Below are positions 16,598 to 25,418 of a stretch of DNA of 64,000 bases, in pieces. The translations under genes and the position numbers were made by a program. The notes beneath the pieces are model-generated. The model searched no databases, had not been told where the DNA came from, and worked only from the letters and a program-made list of their open reading frames with translations. Numbering within the stretch: position 1 is the first letter of the stretch; every line of letters starts with the position of its first letter. The stretch covers positions 8,060,001 to 8,124,000 of the forward strand of contig NZ_CP086322.1 in NCBI RefSeq assembly GCF_023277745.1, in the 5' to 3' direction. The stretch is from Streptomyces halobius (GTDB taxonomy: Bacteria; Actinomycetota; Actinomycetes; Streptomycetales; Streptomycetaceae).

Positions 16598-17096
16598 GAT
16601 CGGTCTCCGTCCTGCCCGGCCGCCGGCCGCGGGGTGCGGCCACGGGGAGCGGCGGGGCGGGCGACGGGAGAGTGGACGGCGCCTGGGGCTTACGTCGCGT
16701 CCTCGTCGGACGCGCGCGCCAGGGCGTCTGGTTGCCCCACGCCACGAGGTGGCTGTTCGGCTGGATGCCGACGTGGTTGACCGTGGCGGCGCCGTGGACC
16801 CGCACGGTGCTGTCGATCAGGTTCAAGTGCCGCAGCCGGGCACACTTGGCCTCGGCGGGTCCGTGGGCGGAGACGAGGGCGGCGGCATCGTCCAGGCGCG
16901 GCAGGACGAGCCGCAGGGTCTCGCGCACCACGGGCTCCGGCGCCATCCGGTCGAGGATACCGCGAGCCCACCACGGCCTGACCCGCTGGCACCGCCCGCC
17001 CTTCACCCGGCGGGCGGTGCGTCCCACCTTGCGCCCGGCAAGCCCCGTGCCGACAGGGGCTCCGCCGCCGACCGCGGCGAGTGCCACACCCGTCAC
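16497..17096 (-). CDS. Hypothetical protein, probable fragment
   Basis: Codon use from about 17000 down to 16740 is clearly coding (third positions nearly all G/C), reading APEPVVRETLRLVLPRLDD and RLRHLNLIDSTVRVHGAA. I recognise no family. The last 60 codons run antiphase through the start of the HNH remnant and look non-coding, so the true end was probably lost in a rearrangement. The GTG start is uncertain. It lies in a zone of broken genes. Confidence 0.35.
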   Translation of the reverse strand: MTGVALAAVGGGAPVGTGLAGRKVGRTARRVKGGRCQRVRPWWARGILDRMAPEPVVRETLRLVLPRLDDAAALVSAHGPAEAKCARLRHLNLIDSTVRVHGAATVNHVGIQPNSHLVAWGNQTPWRARPTRTRRKPQAPSTLPSPAPPLPVAAPRGRRPGRTETDRGPTTHRPHRHGEGPRLPARRRALCALWLPCTG

Positions 17097-17213
17097 ACCC
17101 GCCCCAGCAACGCGAAACAGCGTGAAGCAACGTGCTCTTACGCGTGCGCGCGCGTCGAGACCGCCTGAAACCGCTCAAAACCTCGTCCGCTCATCCCTGG
17201 AGGACCTGTTCCG

Positions 17214-17633
17214 ATGACCTCTCCGACGACCGTCGATGACCTGGCCGTGGCGCACGTGACCGTCACGCTTGACCAGTGGGAGCGGCCCGTCGTGGTGCTG
17301 CCCGACGACGTCGCCGCGCGGCTGGCCGTCTCCTCCCGCACGGACGTGAGGGACTACGGCTACTGTCACTTCGAGTCCCGCCGCTTCGACGCCGACACGT
17401 ACGAGGCACGCGTCATCCGGACGGTGTTCGAGGCCGTTCTCGCCGCACACCCCGACAAGCAAGGTCTTGGCCAGTACGAGCGGTTCGGCACCGGATACTT
17501 CTACGGCTGGGTCGTCGGCGCCTCTGGCTGGGACTCGACCGTGCGTACCTGGCGGGACTACGACGCCACCAAGGGCCTGCCCGTCGACGGCATCCACCTG
17601 CATCACGACGGCAGCAGCCACTTCGGTTCGTGA
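17214..17633 (+). CDS. Hypothetical protein
   Basis: This 139-residue protein has no motif I recognise. The ATG follows a good GGAGG ribosome site and codon use is coding throughout. It is rich in aromatic and acidic residues (YGYCHFESRRFDADTYEARV, then YFYGWVVGASGWDS) and has no signal peptide or membrane span, so it is probably a small cytoplasmic accessory protein. It is followed by a hairpin and precedes the export operon. Confidence 0.6.
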   Translation: MTSPTTVDDLAVAHVTVTLDQWERPVVVLPDDVAARLAVSSRTDVRDYGYCHFESRRFDADTYEARVIRTVFEAVLAAHPDKQGLGQYERFGTGYFYGWVVGASGWDSTVRTWRDYDATKGLPVDGIHLHHDGSSHFGS

Positions 17634-17640
17634 AGTCCGG

Positions 17641-17660
17641 GCGCCCGTTCCGGCGGGCGC
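17641..17660 (+). terminator. Hairpin after hypothetical gene
   Basis: GCGCCCG and CGGGCGC form a 7-bp stem with a 6-base loop, 8 bases after the stop codon at 17633. Confidence 0.55.
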
Positions 17661-17975
17661 TCACCATCCCGCCGCCCCTAGCTGGGGGTCGGGTGTCGGC
17701 CACCTTGCACAGTCCCCGCATGCAGCAAAGCCCCGCTCCTAAAGTCGCTTTGACCGCGTGCTGGGGCAATCCGACGAGCTGAAGCCCCGAGAAGCTGACG
17801 GCCTGGCGCTCCCGGTCCTGGTCCCGGGACGCCTGGGCCAGGAGGCGCGGGAAAGCCCCCCCCGGCACGGCTGATGCGATTGTCGTAAATCCCGTCGCTG
17901 GTACGGCTGTTCGAGATACTGTGCCCCGGCCATCCACCAGTGGCACAACTACATAGCAAAGAGGGGGAATGCCAC
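17661..17975 (+). promoter_or_regulatory. Upstream region of the export operon
   Basis: No gene is supported in this 315-base stretch. The last 100 bases are comparatively AT-rich, with TTGTCG near 17880 and TACTGT near 17915 as weak promoter-like hexamers. The ribosome site of the first operon gene (GAGGGGGAATGCCACATG) shares GGGGGAATGCC with the tandem repeat at 11729, which may be chance. Confidence 0.35.
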
Positions 17976-18497
17976 ATGTTGTGCTCGAAGAACGCCTTAC
18001 GCACAGGGGTCATAGCCACCGCCGCGGCAGTCACCGCGCTGCTCGCACCGCAGGCCAGCGCCGCTGACGTCCCGGTAGTCCCGGTCGCCAAGAACGCCAA
18101 CGCCCAGACCAAGGCCATCGCGCGGGCGAACCCGCAGATCGTGTCGGCCGCTGCCACCGTGTGCGGCTCCGGATACGAACTCAGCCGGGCCACCCCACTG
18201 CCCAAAGGCATCGATCCGGCTAAACGACACGCCACCTTGTTCAGCTATACCAAGGGCGGCAACGACTACGGCTGCTCCATCATGGACAACAACCTCGGCG
18301 CGGCACGGCACATGAAGCTGAAGGTCTGCAACTGGCAGGGAACCGCGTGCGACACCGACGAAGGCAACTTCAGCCAGTACGCCGGCCCGGTCTACACCTC
18401 CAATCCGGTGTGCGCCCCGGTGACCGGTCAGATGTGGTTCACCGACGGAACGCTGAACGTCAACTACCGGAGTGAGTATGAGTACCTGTGCAACTAA
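17976..18497 (+). CDS. Small secreted Cys-rich protein A
   Basis: This 173-residue protein has a clear Sec signal peptide ending ASA|AD near residue 29. The mature part has six cysteines, probably forming disulphides (VCGSGYELS, YGCSIMD, VCNWQGTACDTD, NPVCAPV, EYLCN). It shares NPQ-x6-VCGSGY, R-x-M-K-L and YAGPVY with the secreted protein at 19097-19666, so the two are paralogues. The ATG at 17976 has GAGGGGG upstream; an ATG-less upstream extension is rejected. The function is unknown. It is the first gene of a five-gene operon and overlaps the next gene by 20 bases. Confidence 0.8.
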   Translation: MLCSKNALRTGVIATAAAVTALLAPQASAADVPVVPVAKNANAQTKAIARANPQIVSAAATVCGSGYELSRATPLPKGIDPAKRHATLFSYTKGGNDYGCSIMDNNLGAARHMKLKVCNWQGTACDTDEGNFSQYAGPVYTSNPVCAPVTGQMWFTDGTLNVNYRSEYEYLCN

Positions 18498-19077
18498 GAC
18501 GACCAGAATCGCCATAGCTTTCACAGCCTCCGCCCTGCTTGCCTCCTGCGGGTCTGCGGAAACTACGGGCGCCGGCCAGAAGCCGCAGGCGCCCTCTGCC
18601 TCTGAGACGCCGGCGCAGTCGGGAACACCCACCCCCGCACCGACAGCCACCCCCTCCGCCGACCCGCTTGCCGAGAAACGCGCGGCGGAAGAGGAACGCC
18701 GCAGCACCAGCGGGGCCACCGGCGATGCGGTACAGAAGAACACGAGTGTGCCGGGCCCAAGCGACTACCAGTTCGGGACGGTCGACTTCCGCAAGGGAAA
18801 CGGTGACGTCCTGGTCTACAAGCCCCGGAAAGCCGGAGGCCGGATCACGGTGCCCGTCACCATCACCAACAACGGCCCCAAGCGCGCCTTCTACACCGTG
18901 ACCGTCACGGTCACCGCGCCCGGCGGCATCTCCTTCATGAAGACGATCCAGACCTCCACCACCGGCGTCTACCCCGCGACGACGTGGCCGCAGGAGATCA
19001 CCATCACCGAAAAAACCGACGCCCCGGCGAAGAACTACACCATCAAGAGCGTCGACGTGCAGCGCGACGAGCGCTGA
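18478..19077 (+). CDS. Lipoprotein A
   Basis: This 199-residue protein has a lipobox (ALLASC, cysteine near residue 24) and a low-complexity Pro/Thr/Ser stretch. A charged EKRAAEEERR helix follows, then a beta-sandwich-like domain (YQFGTVDFRKGNGDV, RITVPVTITNNGPKRAFYTV) resembling DUF4352/FxLYD Ig-like folds. It should be anchored on the outer face of the membrane. The ATG at 18478 has GGAG 5 bases upstream, inside the end of the preceding gene, implying translational coupling. It is a distant paralogue of the lipoprotein at 19666-20139. Confidence 0.8.
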   Translation: MSTCATKTTRIAIAFTASALLASCGSAETTGAGQKPQAPSASETPAQSGTPTPAPTATPSADPLAEKRAAEEERRSTSGATGDAVQKNTSVPGPSDYQFGTVDFRKGNGDVLVYKPRKAGGRITVPVTITNNGPKRAFYTVTVTVTAPGGISFMKTIQTSTTGVYPATTWPQEITITEKTDAPAKNYTIKSVDVQRDER

Positions 19078-19096
19078 CCTCACAAGAAGGAATCAC

Positions 19097-19666
19097 GTGA
19101 AGAAGTCCATACCCGCTGTCCTGCTCGCCTCCGCCGCCCTCGTGGTGGGCTTCACCGCCCCCACCGCGTCTGCCGCCGACCCGGCCCCCGGCGGGGGCAA
19201 GATGGTCGCTGTCGAGGGCGCCAAGAGCCTGTCCGTCGACATGGACACGGTCTCCAAGTCCGCAAAGATGAAGAACACCAAGACCATCCTGGAGAGCAAC
19301 CCCCAGATGGCCGCGGCCTCCGCCAACGTGTGCGGCTCCGGCTACACCATCTCCACCGGCGCGTCGCGTTACGGGATCTACGGCACCACCTACACGTGGA
19401 CCAACGGCACCGAAACAGGCGACTCCTACTACGACAAGCCGATCTGCGCCGTCTTCTTCAACGACACCGGCTACACCCGCTACATGGGCATTCGGCTGAA
19501 GGACAACTACACCGCCACCCCGGACGTCGAAGACTTCGGCGCCTACCGCTCCTACGCCGGGCCCGTCTACCAGAAGAAGGGCTACTGCGGCCGGGCGTAC
19601 TCCTACATGGAAGTCGGCGGGAAGGCCGTCGTTGACAACTACCTCGGCGTAGGCTCCTGCAACTGA
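19097..19666 (+). CDS. Small secreted Cys-containing protein B
   Basis: This 189-residue paralogue of the first operon gene has a Sec signal peptide (KKSIPAVLLASAALVVGF, cleavage near ASA|AD). A helical Lys/Met-rich segment follows (MDTVSKSAKMKNTK), then NPQMAAASANVCGSGYTIS. The four cysteines of the mature protein are VCGSG, PICAVF, YCGRA and the C-terminal SCN. A GAAGGA ribosome site precedes the ATG, 19 bases after the previous stop. The final TGATG joins it to the next gene with a one-base overlap. The function is unknown. Confidence 0.8.
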   Translation: MKKSIPAVLLASAALVVGFTAPTASAADPAPGGGKMVAVEGAKSLSVDMDTVSKSAKMKNTKTILESNPQMAAASANVCGSGYTISTGASRYGIYGTTYTWTNGTETGDSYYDKPICAVFFNDTGYTRYMGIRLKDNYTATPDVEDFGAYRSYAGPVYQKKGYCGRAYSYMEVGGKAVVDNYLGVGSCN

Positions 19667-20139
19667 TGACGCCTTCGCGCATGCCGCGCCCGGTACTCCT
19701 GCGCACGGCACTGCTGGCTGCCGCGCTGGCCTCGGGATGCTCCAGCAGCCAGGAGGCCCCCCGCCCCGCTCCGTCGGCGAGTATCAGCGTCACCTCCCAG
19801 CCCCCCTCGCCCGAGGCGGCGGAAGAACCGTCCGCGGTCATCAGCTACGCGGGGAAGACGAAGATCGTCACCGTGGGGGACGTGGAGATCCGCGCCACCG
19901 CCAATGAGGCGGGCATCAATGTCGCCTGCAACGTCACCAACACCTCCGACGAGGCCACGAACATCAAGGTCACGGTCAGCGTGGGGGACGGGGACGAGTG
20001 GGTGACAACGAACAACTTCGAGTTCCGTCAGGTCAGCGCAGGCAAGTCCGCATCACAAACCACGCTGATGGCGACGTCGTATGCGGATGACCTGCCGGAG
20101 GACCCGAAGGTGTACATCGACTCTGTCCAGCACTACTGA
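19666..20139 (+). CDS. Lipoprotein B
   Basis: This 157-residue lipoprotein has a lipobox in ALASGC (near residue 25), a Pro/Ser linker and an Ig-like beta domain (VGDVEIRATANEAGINVACN, EFRQVSAGKSASQ) like the FxLYD/DUF4352 fold. It repeats the secreted-protein-plus-lipoprotein arrangement seen just upstream, so the operon contains a duplicated two-gene cassette. The start overlaps the preceding stop by one base. Confidence 0.8.
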   Translation: MTPSRMPRPVLLRTALLAAALASGCSSSQEAPRPAPSASISVTSQPPSPEAAEEPSAVISYAGKTKIVTVGDVEIRATANEAGINVACNVTNTSDEATNIKVTVSVGDGDEWVTTNNFEFRQVSAGKSASQTTLMATSYADDLPEDPKVYIDSVQHY

Positions 20140-20152
20140 GATCAGAGGATAC

Positions 20153-23100
20153 GTGAGACACAAACGATTAAGAGCCTCGGCGGCTGTTGCTGCCGCCATG
20201 GCGCTCACCACAACACTGATAGGTACCGCGCAAGCAGACGAGCCCAAGCCGCCCAAAGACGCGGCACAGGGCTGGGATACCCAGGAGCAGAAAAAGAGGA
20301 ATCCCCCCAAGCCTGCGAGCATTCCCGGCAAGGAGCGCTCCACCGTCCTCGGGAAGGACTACAAGTCCTCCAAGGACACCGCTGTCACCACCAGCGGCGA
20401 CGGGAGCGGCTTCCATCTCCTGGCCGCAGACGCCAAGGACGGCTATACGTTCACCACCGTCGCCACCCTGCGGGAAGACGGCTTCGCCTCCGACACGTGG
20501 ATCGGAAACCACTGTGTGACCGCCTCGGGGAAGTACGCGGCCGTCGCCTACGCGCCGCGCATGTTCACCAACAAGCCCGAGCTGATGGTGCGCGGCGCGT
20601 TCACCGCCCTCGTCAACCTCGGCAGCGGCAAGGTCACCAAGCTGCCGTTCTCCGCCTCGCTGGCCTACTTCAGCCCCGGCTGCGGCAACAGCGATGACGT
20701 GGTGTTCTCCCAGTTAACCCACGACGGGGACAAGGAACAGAAGACGCGCCTGATCACCGTCGACGCGGCGACGGGCAAGGAGAAATACAAGAGCACGCAT
20801 CGCGGGCAGGTCACCTCCGCCGTCCCGACGAGCAACGGAATCGTCGCCGCACACGGCAACGAGCAGGTCCGGATCAACAAGGCCAAAGAAGCCGAGCTGG
20901 CCCGGACCCGCACCGTACCGTTCGAGATCAAGGCCGATGCCGAAGGCGGCGTCACCTTCATCGACCGCGACCTGGACAAGTCCGCCAAGAAGACACCGAA
21001 GTCCTACGCCCAGCACCTCGGCGCACAGAAAGTGAAGGCGGGCAAGAAGACGAAGCCCGCCACCCTCGCCGAAGGCTCCCTGGAGGCATGGGACCTGGCG
21101 CGCAGCTCGCGGGGCGAGGTGTTCATCACGGGCAAGGCGACGAGCAAGGCGAAAGCCGAGCATGTCCACAACCCCGGCAAGATCACCAAGGGTGCGCTGA
21201 TCTCCAGCCACGGCGCCTCCGCACTGACCACGGCCTGGGCTGACGGCAAGACCACCGTCATCGACCCCGAGGACGCCGACAGCTCGCGCACCGTACGGAC
21301 CACACTGCGTGTGCTGGGCACGGGGAAGACCGCAACCCTCGATGTCGCGCCGGGAGCCGACCGGATCGGCGGCTCCACAGCCGCCGGCCAGGGAGCGGCG
21401 AAGTCTCCTGTCCTCCCCGGCGGGAAGAAATCCCTGAAGGGCTCCGCAGGCTCCGGGATGTCGACCCAGACGGTGCGCACCCAGGCCACCGCAGGATGGG
21501 AACCCAAGCCCGGGTCCCCGAACAGCCCCATTGAAGGCGCTTCTGAGCGGACCTGCTCGGTGGAGCGGAACAATCCGATGCTCCAGGCGTTCCAGCCCAC
21601 CCCCCGCCAGGTGGAGTGGGCCGCAGACCAGGCCGTCGTCAACAAGCTCGACTTCTACCGCAAGGCCGGATGGAAGAAGAACGACATCGGCGGATACAGC
21701 CCCGGTGGCCTCTTCCCGGCCCCGGTACTCGCGGGAGACCCCTCGGGGGCACTGGAGAGTGAGGACGGGGCCAACGACAAGTGGCACATCCCCGCACAGG
21801 TCCTGCTGGGCATCACCGCGCAGGAATCCAACATGTGGCAGGCCACCCGATTCGCCGTCCCGGGCGTCACCGCGAACTCCCTCATCGGCAACTATTACGG
21901 CATCGACTACAGCCCCTCCGGCTCCCAGACCGATCCGTGGCACATCAACTGGTTCGACGCCGACTGCGGCTACGGGATCACCCAGGTCACTGACGGCATG
22001 CGCCTTCCCGGCCGGGACCAGACCACCACGTCACAGCTCGCACAGAATGCCGTAGCGGTCGACTACACGGCCAACATCGCCGCAGGCGTACAGATCCTCT
22101 CCGAGAAGTGGGACCAGACCTACAAGGCCGGAATGAAGGTCAACGGCGGCCACCCCCAGTGGATCGAGAACTGGTTCTACGCCTTGTGGGCCTACAACTC
22201 CGGATTCTGGGACAAGGACCCCGACGGCGGAACGGCCCACACCGGACTGGGGTGGACCAACAACCCGGCCGACCCCCTGTGGAAAGCCAACCGCACTCCG
22301 TTCCTGGAGAACGCCGACGGCGAGAACGACTACTCCCACGCCGCGCACCCGCAGGACTGGCCCTACCAGGAAAAGGTCATCGGCTGGGCGGCCCGCCCGA
22401 TCTCAGCCCTGTTCGCGCCCGGAGACTTCCAGGCCGGATATCGCCCCGCCTGGTGGAACAGCGAAAGCAACCGCGCCAACGCCAAACCGCCCGTCGACCT
22501 GTTCTGCGCGGCATCCAACAACTGCGATCCGTCCAAGATCGGCGACAACGACTCCAACGACCCTGGCCAGGGCGCATGCACCCTCGATGCCCGCGCCAAG
22601 GGCGACCACCAACTGCACTGCTGGGTCAACCAGCCCGCACAGTGGAAAGACTGCGACACGTTCGCGCAGTGCGGTAACGCCGTCCACCGGTTCAACACCT
22701 CCTACCCGGAGCAACCGGACGGAACGGCCTACCCGCCGAAGTGCTCCACGGGCCTGCCCTCGGGAAGCCTGGTCGTGGACAATCTTCCCAACGGATCACA
22801 ACCAGCAGGATCAGCAGGACGAAGCTGCGGAACAGTGTCCTCGAACGGAACGTTCAAGTTCACCTACGCCCCGTGGGACTCGCTGATGCAGGACGATGAC
22901 GGCATCACCCACACCGTCACCACCTATCCAGGCAAGATCGACACTCACCAGGTCGGCGCCGGGTACGGAAATCACTTCTACTTCACCCACACCCGCAACC
23001 CGCAGCCCGGCACACCCGACGCCAAGCGGATGTTCATCACTGGGAAGTGGACACTGAACCAGTCCAACATCGGTTGGGCGCGGGTCTTCGTGCACATGCC

Positions 23101-24319
23101 CGACCACGGCGCGCACACCCGGCAGGCCGCCTACGAAGTTGGCGGATCGAACTCGACCAGTACGACCCGCGTTGTGCCGCAGCGCACACGCGAGAACCGC
23201 TGGGTGAGCCTGGGCGCGTTCAACTTCGCCGGCACCCCGACCGTCTCCCTGAGCAACTTCACCGGAGACGGAACCGGCTCCGAAGACATCGCCTGGGACG
23301 CCGTAGCCTTCCAAAAGCTCCCCGGAAAGCCGCGGCACCAGATCGTCTCCATGGGCGACTCCTTCTCCTCCGGTGCATCCGAGGGGAACGCCGACTACTT
23401 CCCGGAGACCAACTACCGGAACAAGAACAGTGAGTTCACCCGCAACGCCTGCCACCGGTCCTACAAGGCGTGGTCCCGGCAGGCCAAGGCGCCAGGGTTC
23501 TCGTCCTCCATCGGTGAGATGGAAGACCTGTACAACCCGAACATGGACCACCATCTGATCGCCTGCTCCGGAGCCAGAACGCAGAACGTCCTGGACACAC
23601 CGCAGGGAAACAGTGGTGAGCTTCCACAGATGCAACAGGGCTATCTGGACCAGAACACCACGCTGGTCACGATGTCGATTGGCGGAAACGATTCACTATT
23701 CGCCACTGTGATCCAGGCGTGTCTGGTCGGTTTGGCCACAGGGAACTGTAAGAACTCAGTCCTTACAGCGGATCATGTCAGGGGCGAACCTGCTGGAAAG
23801 TACGATGGGCAGGTGGGCAAACCTTTCGAGGTCGCTGTTCCCGAGCTGATGCAAAAGGTCGTCCGTCCGGATATCGTCAAAACGATCAAGGCGATTCATG
23901 AGAAAGCGCCGAACGCCAAGATTGAACTCATGGGGTACCCGCGCCTGATCGAAGGCGACGGTGACTGCCTCCGGAAGCTCGGGATCGCTGGGTTGTCCAA
24001 GGAATCTGCGGCATGGCTCGCAACCGTTGCGGACGATCTCACCGTGCAGATGGATGCAGCGGCTGCGGACGCACGCCCTTCCGGCATCGATGTGCGCTTC
24101 ACCAATCCGATGAGCGAGTTTGCCGGCAAGGGGATCTGTGGTGACCCGGAGTCCATTCACGGACTCGTCGTCAAGCTGACAGACAGCGATAATCCGGCTA
24201 TCGACTGGCCCATCCTCAACATCTACGGCCTGTCGGCACAGTCTTTCCATCCGAAGATCAGCGGTGCCCGGCTCTACGCCAATGCGCTGGAAGGCACTAT
24301 GGACGGATGGGGGTTGTGA
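20153..24319 (+). CDS. Giant secreted transglycosylase-like / golvesin / SGNH esterase protein
   Basis: This 1388-residue exported protein has several domains. A Sec signal peptide is cleaved near AQA|DE (residue 28). Residues about 40-420 resemble a WD/PQQ-like propeller of repeated strands. Residues about 530-720 look like a lysozyme/lytic transglycosylase fold, with AQVLLGITAQESNMWQ (candidate catalytic Glu near 557) and CGYGITQVTDGM. Residues about 970-1053 are a golvesin C-terminal-type module (GWARVFVHMPDHGAHTRQA, DIAWDAVAF). Residues 1060-1388 are an SGNH hydrolase with GDSFSSG (Ser near 1068), ACSGARTQN, SIGGNDS and SFHP (His near 1366). The start is GTG with AGAGGA. The last 600 bases are noticeably lower in GC, hinting at a mosaic origin. 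It probably acts on the cell wall and on acyl or acetyl esters. Confidence 0.85.
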   Translation: MRHKRLRASAAVAAAMALTTTLIGTAQADEPKPPKDAAQGWDTQEQKKRNPPKPASIPGKERSTVLGKDYKSSKDTAVTTSGDGSGFHLLAADAKDGYTFTTVATLREDGFASDTWIGNHCVTASGKYAAVAYAPRMFTNKPELMVRGAFTALVNLGSGKVTKLPFSASLAYFSPGCGNSDDVVFSQLTHDGDKEQKTRLITVDAATGKEKYKSTHRGQVTSAVPTSNGIVAAHGNEQVRINKAKEAELARTRTVPFEIKADAEGGVTFIDRDLDKSAKKTPKSYAQHLGAQKVKAGKKTKPATLAEGSLEAWDLARSSRGEVFITGKATSKAKAEHVHNPGKITKGALISSHGASALTTAWADGKTTVIDPEDADSSRTVRTTLRVLGTGKTATLDVAPGADRIGGSTAAGQGAAKSPVLPGGKKSLKGSAGSGMSTQTVRTQATAGWEPKPGSPNSPIEGASERTCSVERNNPMLQAFQPTPRQVEWAADQAVVNKLDFYRKAGWKKNDIGGYSPGGLFPAPVLAGDPSGALESEDGANDKWHIPAQVLLGITAQESNMWQATRFAVPGVTANSLIGNYYGIDYSPSGSQTDPWHINWFDADCGYGITQVTDGMRLPGRDQTTTSQLAQNAVAVDYTANIAAGVQILSEKWDQTYKAGMKVNGGHPQWIENWFYALWAYNSGFWDKDPDGGTAHTGLGWTNNPADPLWKANRTPFLENADGENDYSHAAHPQDWPYQEKVIGWAARPISALFAPGDFQAGYRPAWWNSESNRANAKPPVDLFCAASNNCDPSKIGDNDSNDPGQGACTLDARAKGDHQLHCWVNQPAQWKDCDTFAQCGNAVHRFNTSYPEQPDGTAYPPKCSTGLPSGSLVVDNLPNGSQPAGSAGRSCGTVSSNGTFKFTYAPWDSLMQDDDGITHTVTTYPGKIDTHQVGAGYGNHFYFTHTRNPQPGTPDAKRMFITGKWTLNQSNIGWARVFVHMPDHGAHTRQAAYEVGGSNSTSTTRVVPQRTRENRWVSLGAFNFAGTPTVSLSNFTGDGTGSEDIAWDAVAFQKLPGKPRHQIVSMGDSFSSGASEGNADYFPETNYRNKNSEFTRNACHRSYKAWSRQAKAPGFSSSIGEMEDLYNPNMDHHLIACSGARTQNVLDTPQGNSGELPQMQQGYLDQNTTLVTMSIGGNDSLFATVIQACLVGLATGNCKNSVLTADHVRGEPAGKYDGQVGKPFEVAVPELMQKVVRPDIVKTIKAIHEKAPNAKIELMGYPRLIEGDGDCLRKLGIAGLSKESAAWLATVADDLTVQMDAAAADARPSGIDVRFTNPMSEFAGKGICGDPESIHGLVVKLTDSDNPAIDWPILNIYGLSAQSFHPKISGARLYANALEGTMDGWGL

Positions 24320-24336
24320 GGTAAAACAAGAACAGT

Positions 24337-24369
24337 GAATGGGGCCCCGCAGTCAGCGGGGCCCCATTC
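24337..24369. terminator. Strong terminator after the export operon
   Basis: GAATGGGGCCCCGC (24337-24350) and GCGGGGCCCCATTC (24356-24369) form a perfect 14-bp stem with a 5-base loop. It lies between the convergent esterase and lipoprotein genes, 17 bases after the esterase stop. Confidence 0.85.
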
Positions 24370-24372
24370 GCG

Positions 24373-25065
24373 TTAAGTGGCCTTGAAGTAGTTTCCTCCA
24401 TGCAAGGTCCATATGTAAATAGTTCCATGATCTTCCCGGAGTTCTTCGATCGACTTGTTGCTGTACCGGCGAGTAATTTCACTCCATAGGGACTTCTTTG
24501 AAAGGTGCATGGACGCTGGGCGGCCTCTGTCATCCCAACTCAGTGATTCGCTTATACTCAATTCGTAGCTGGTGGAGAGGCTGGGTCGGTAGCCACTGGA
24601 GCGGGTTTCTTTATTTTTCCCGTAGTAGTCAAAAATGTCATCTATGGAGCTTTGCGTCCATTCTGTGACGCCGGCACTGCGTACATCCTTGACGACCTGT
24701 ACGGGGCGTTTCTTGGAGGAGAAGATGATGTATGCGTTTATTCCGCAGATCATCGACTGCTTTTTCGGGGGATTCGGGTCGAACAGGTGGCTGTTCCCGC
24801 GTGTATCCGAGCAAGTGTCGGCGGTCACCACGCTCAGCGGGCGCAGCCACGGCACGCCGCTCTCGATCTCCCGGACGCGGTCATGCAGGGTTCTTTTCGT
24901 CTGGTCCCTGAGCTTTTGCACCTCGGTGGAGGTGGCTATCTTCCTCAGCTCACGCTTCGACGGCCCACCCGCCGAGCACGCGGACACAGCAAGGACCAGG
25001 CATACGAACAAGAGGGACCAGAGCTTCTTGGCCGCCCCTTTGACCGTTCGGGCGATCTTCCTCAT
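24373..25065 (-). CDS. Low-GC lipoprotein
   Basis: This 230-residue protein has a twin-basic N-terminus and a lipobox AVSAC (near residue 30). A charged helix follows, then a mixed domain with CSDTRGNSHLF and SMICGINAYIIFSS that could form a disulphide. Codon use is much more AT-rich than its neighbours (for example TATTTACATATGG in complement), so it was probably acquired recently. No family is recognised. It converges on the giant esterase gene across a shared terminator. Whether it protects the cell from that protein is only a guess. Confidence 0.75.
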   Translation of the reverse strand: MRKIARTVKGAAKKLWSLLFVCLVLAVSACSAGGPSKRELRKIATSTEVQKLRDQTKRTLHDRVREIESGVPWLRPLSVVTADTCSDTRGNSHLFDPNPPKKQSMICGINAYIIFSSKKRPVQVVKDVRSAGVTEWTQSSIDDIFDYYGKNKETRSSGYRPSLSTSYELSISESLSWDDRGRPASMHLSKKSLWSEITRRYSNKSIEELREDHGTIYIWTLHGGNYFKAT

Positions 25066-25159
25066 GCGTGATCAACTTCCTTCCGGTCGAGTCAACTACT
25101 CAGCCCTAAAGGGCAAGGCCGTGAAGCTATGGGTTGGGTGTGGTTGAGCTGTGGATTGG

Positions 25160-25330
25160 CCGGACATGAGGAGCGGAGCCCCGGTAGAACTGGCAGTCGA
25201 CGAAGACAAGCCGTTCACAAAGACCGGAGGCTCCGCTGGCCGGACAGTTTGCCATCACGCGGGTCGTCACGGTGGCCGAAGGGCTCTTCGCGCCGGGCCA
25301 TCTGGGCGAGTTGACCAGGATCGTGCCGTC
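25160..25330 (+). mobile_element. IS4-family remnant
   Basis: The frame reading GLFAPGHLGELTRIVP is the conserved N-terminus of actinobacterial IS4-type transposases and breaks off after about 30 codons. Upstream, AGCGGAGCCCCGG (25172-25184) and CCGGAGGCTCCGCT (25224-25237) form an inverted pair. GGCCGGAC occurs on both sides (25158 and 25238). Only the left end of the element survives. Confidence 0.55.
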
Positions 25331-25418
25331 AGGTGGAGCCATTGCGACGCCTGCTGCCCCATTTCGGGTGTTGGCGGGGAGCAACCGCCGACGCAGACCC
25401 GAACCGCAAGGGACTCTC

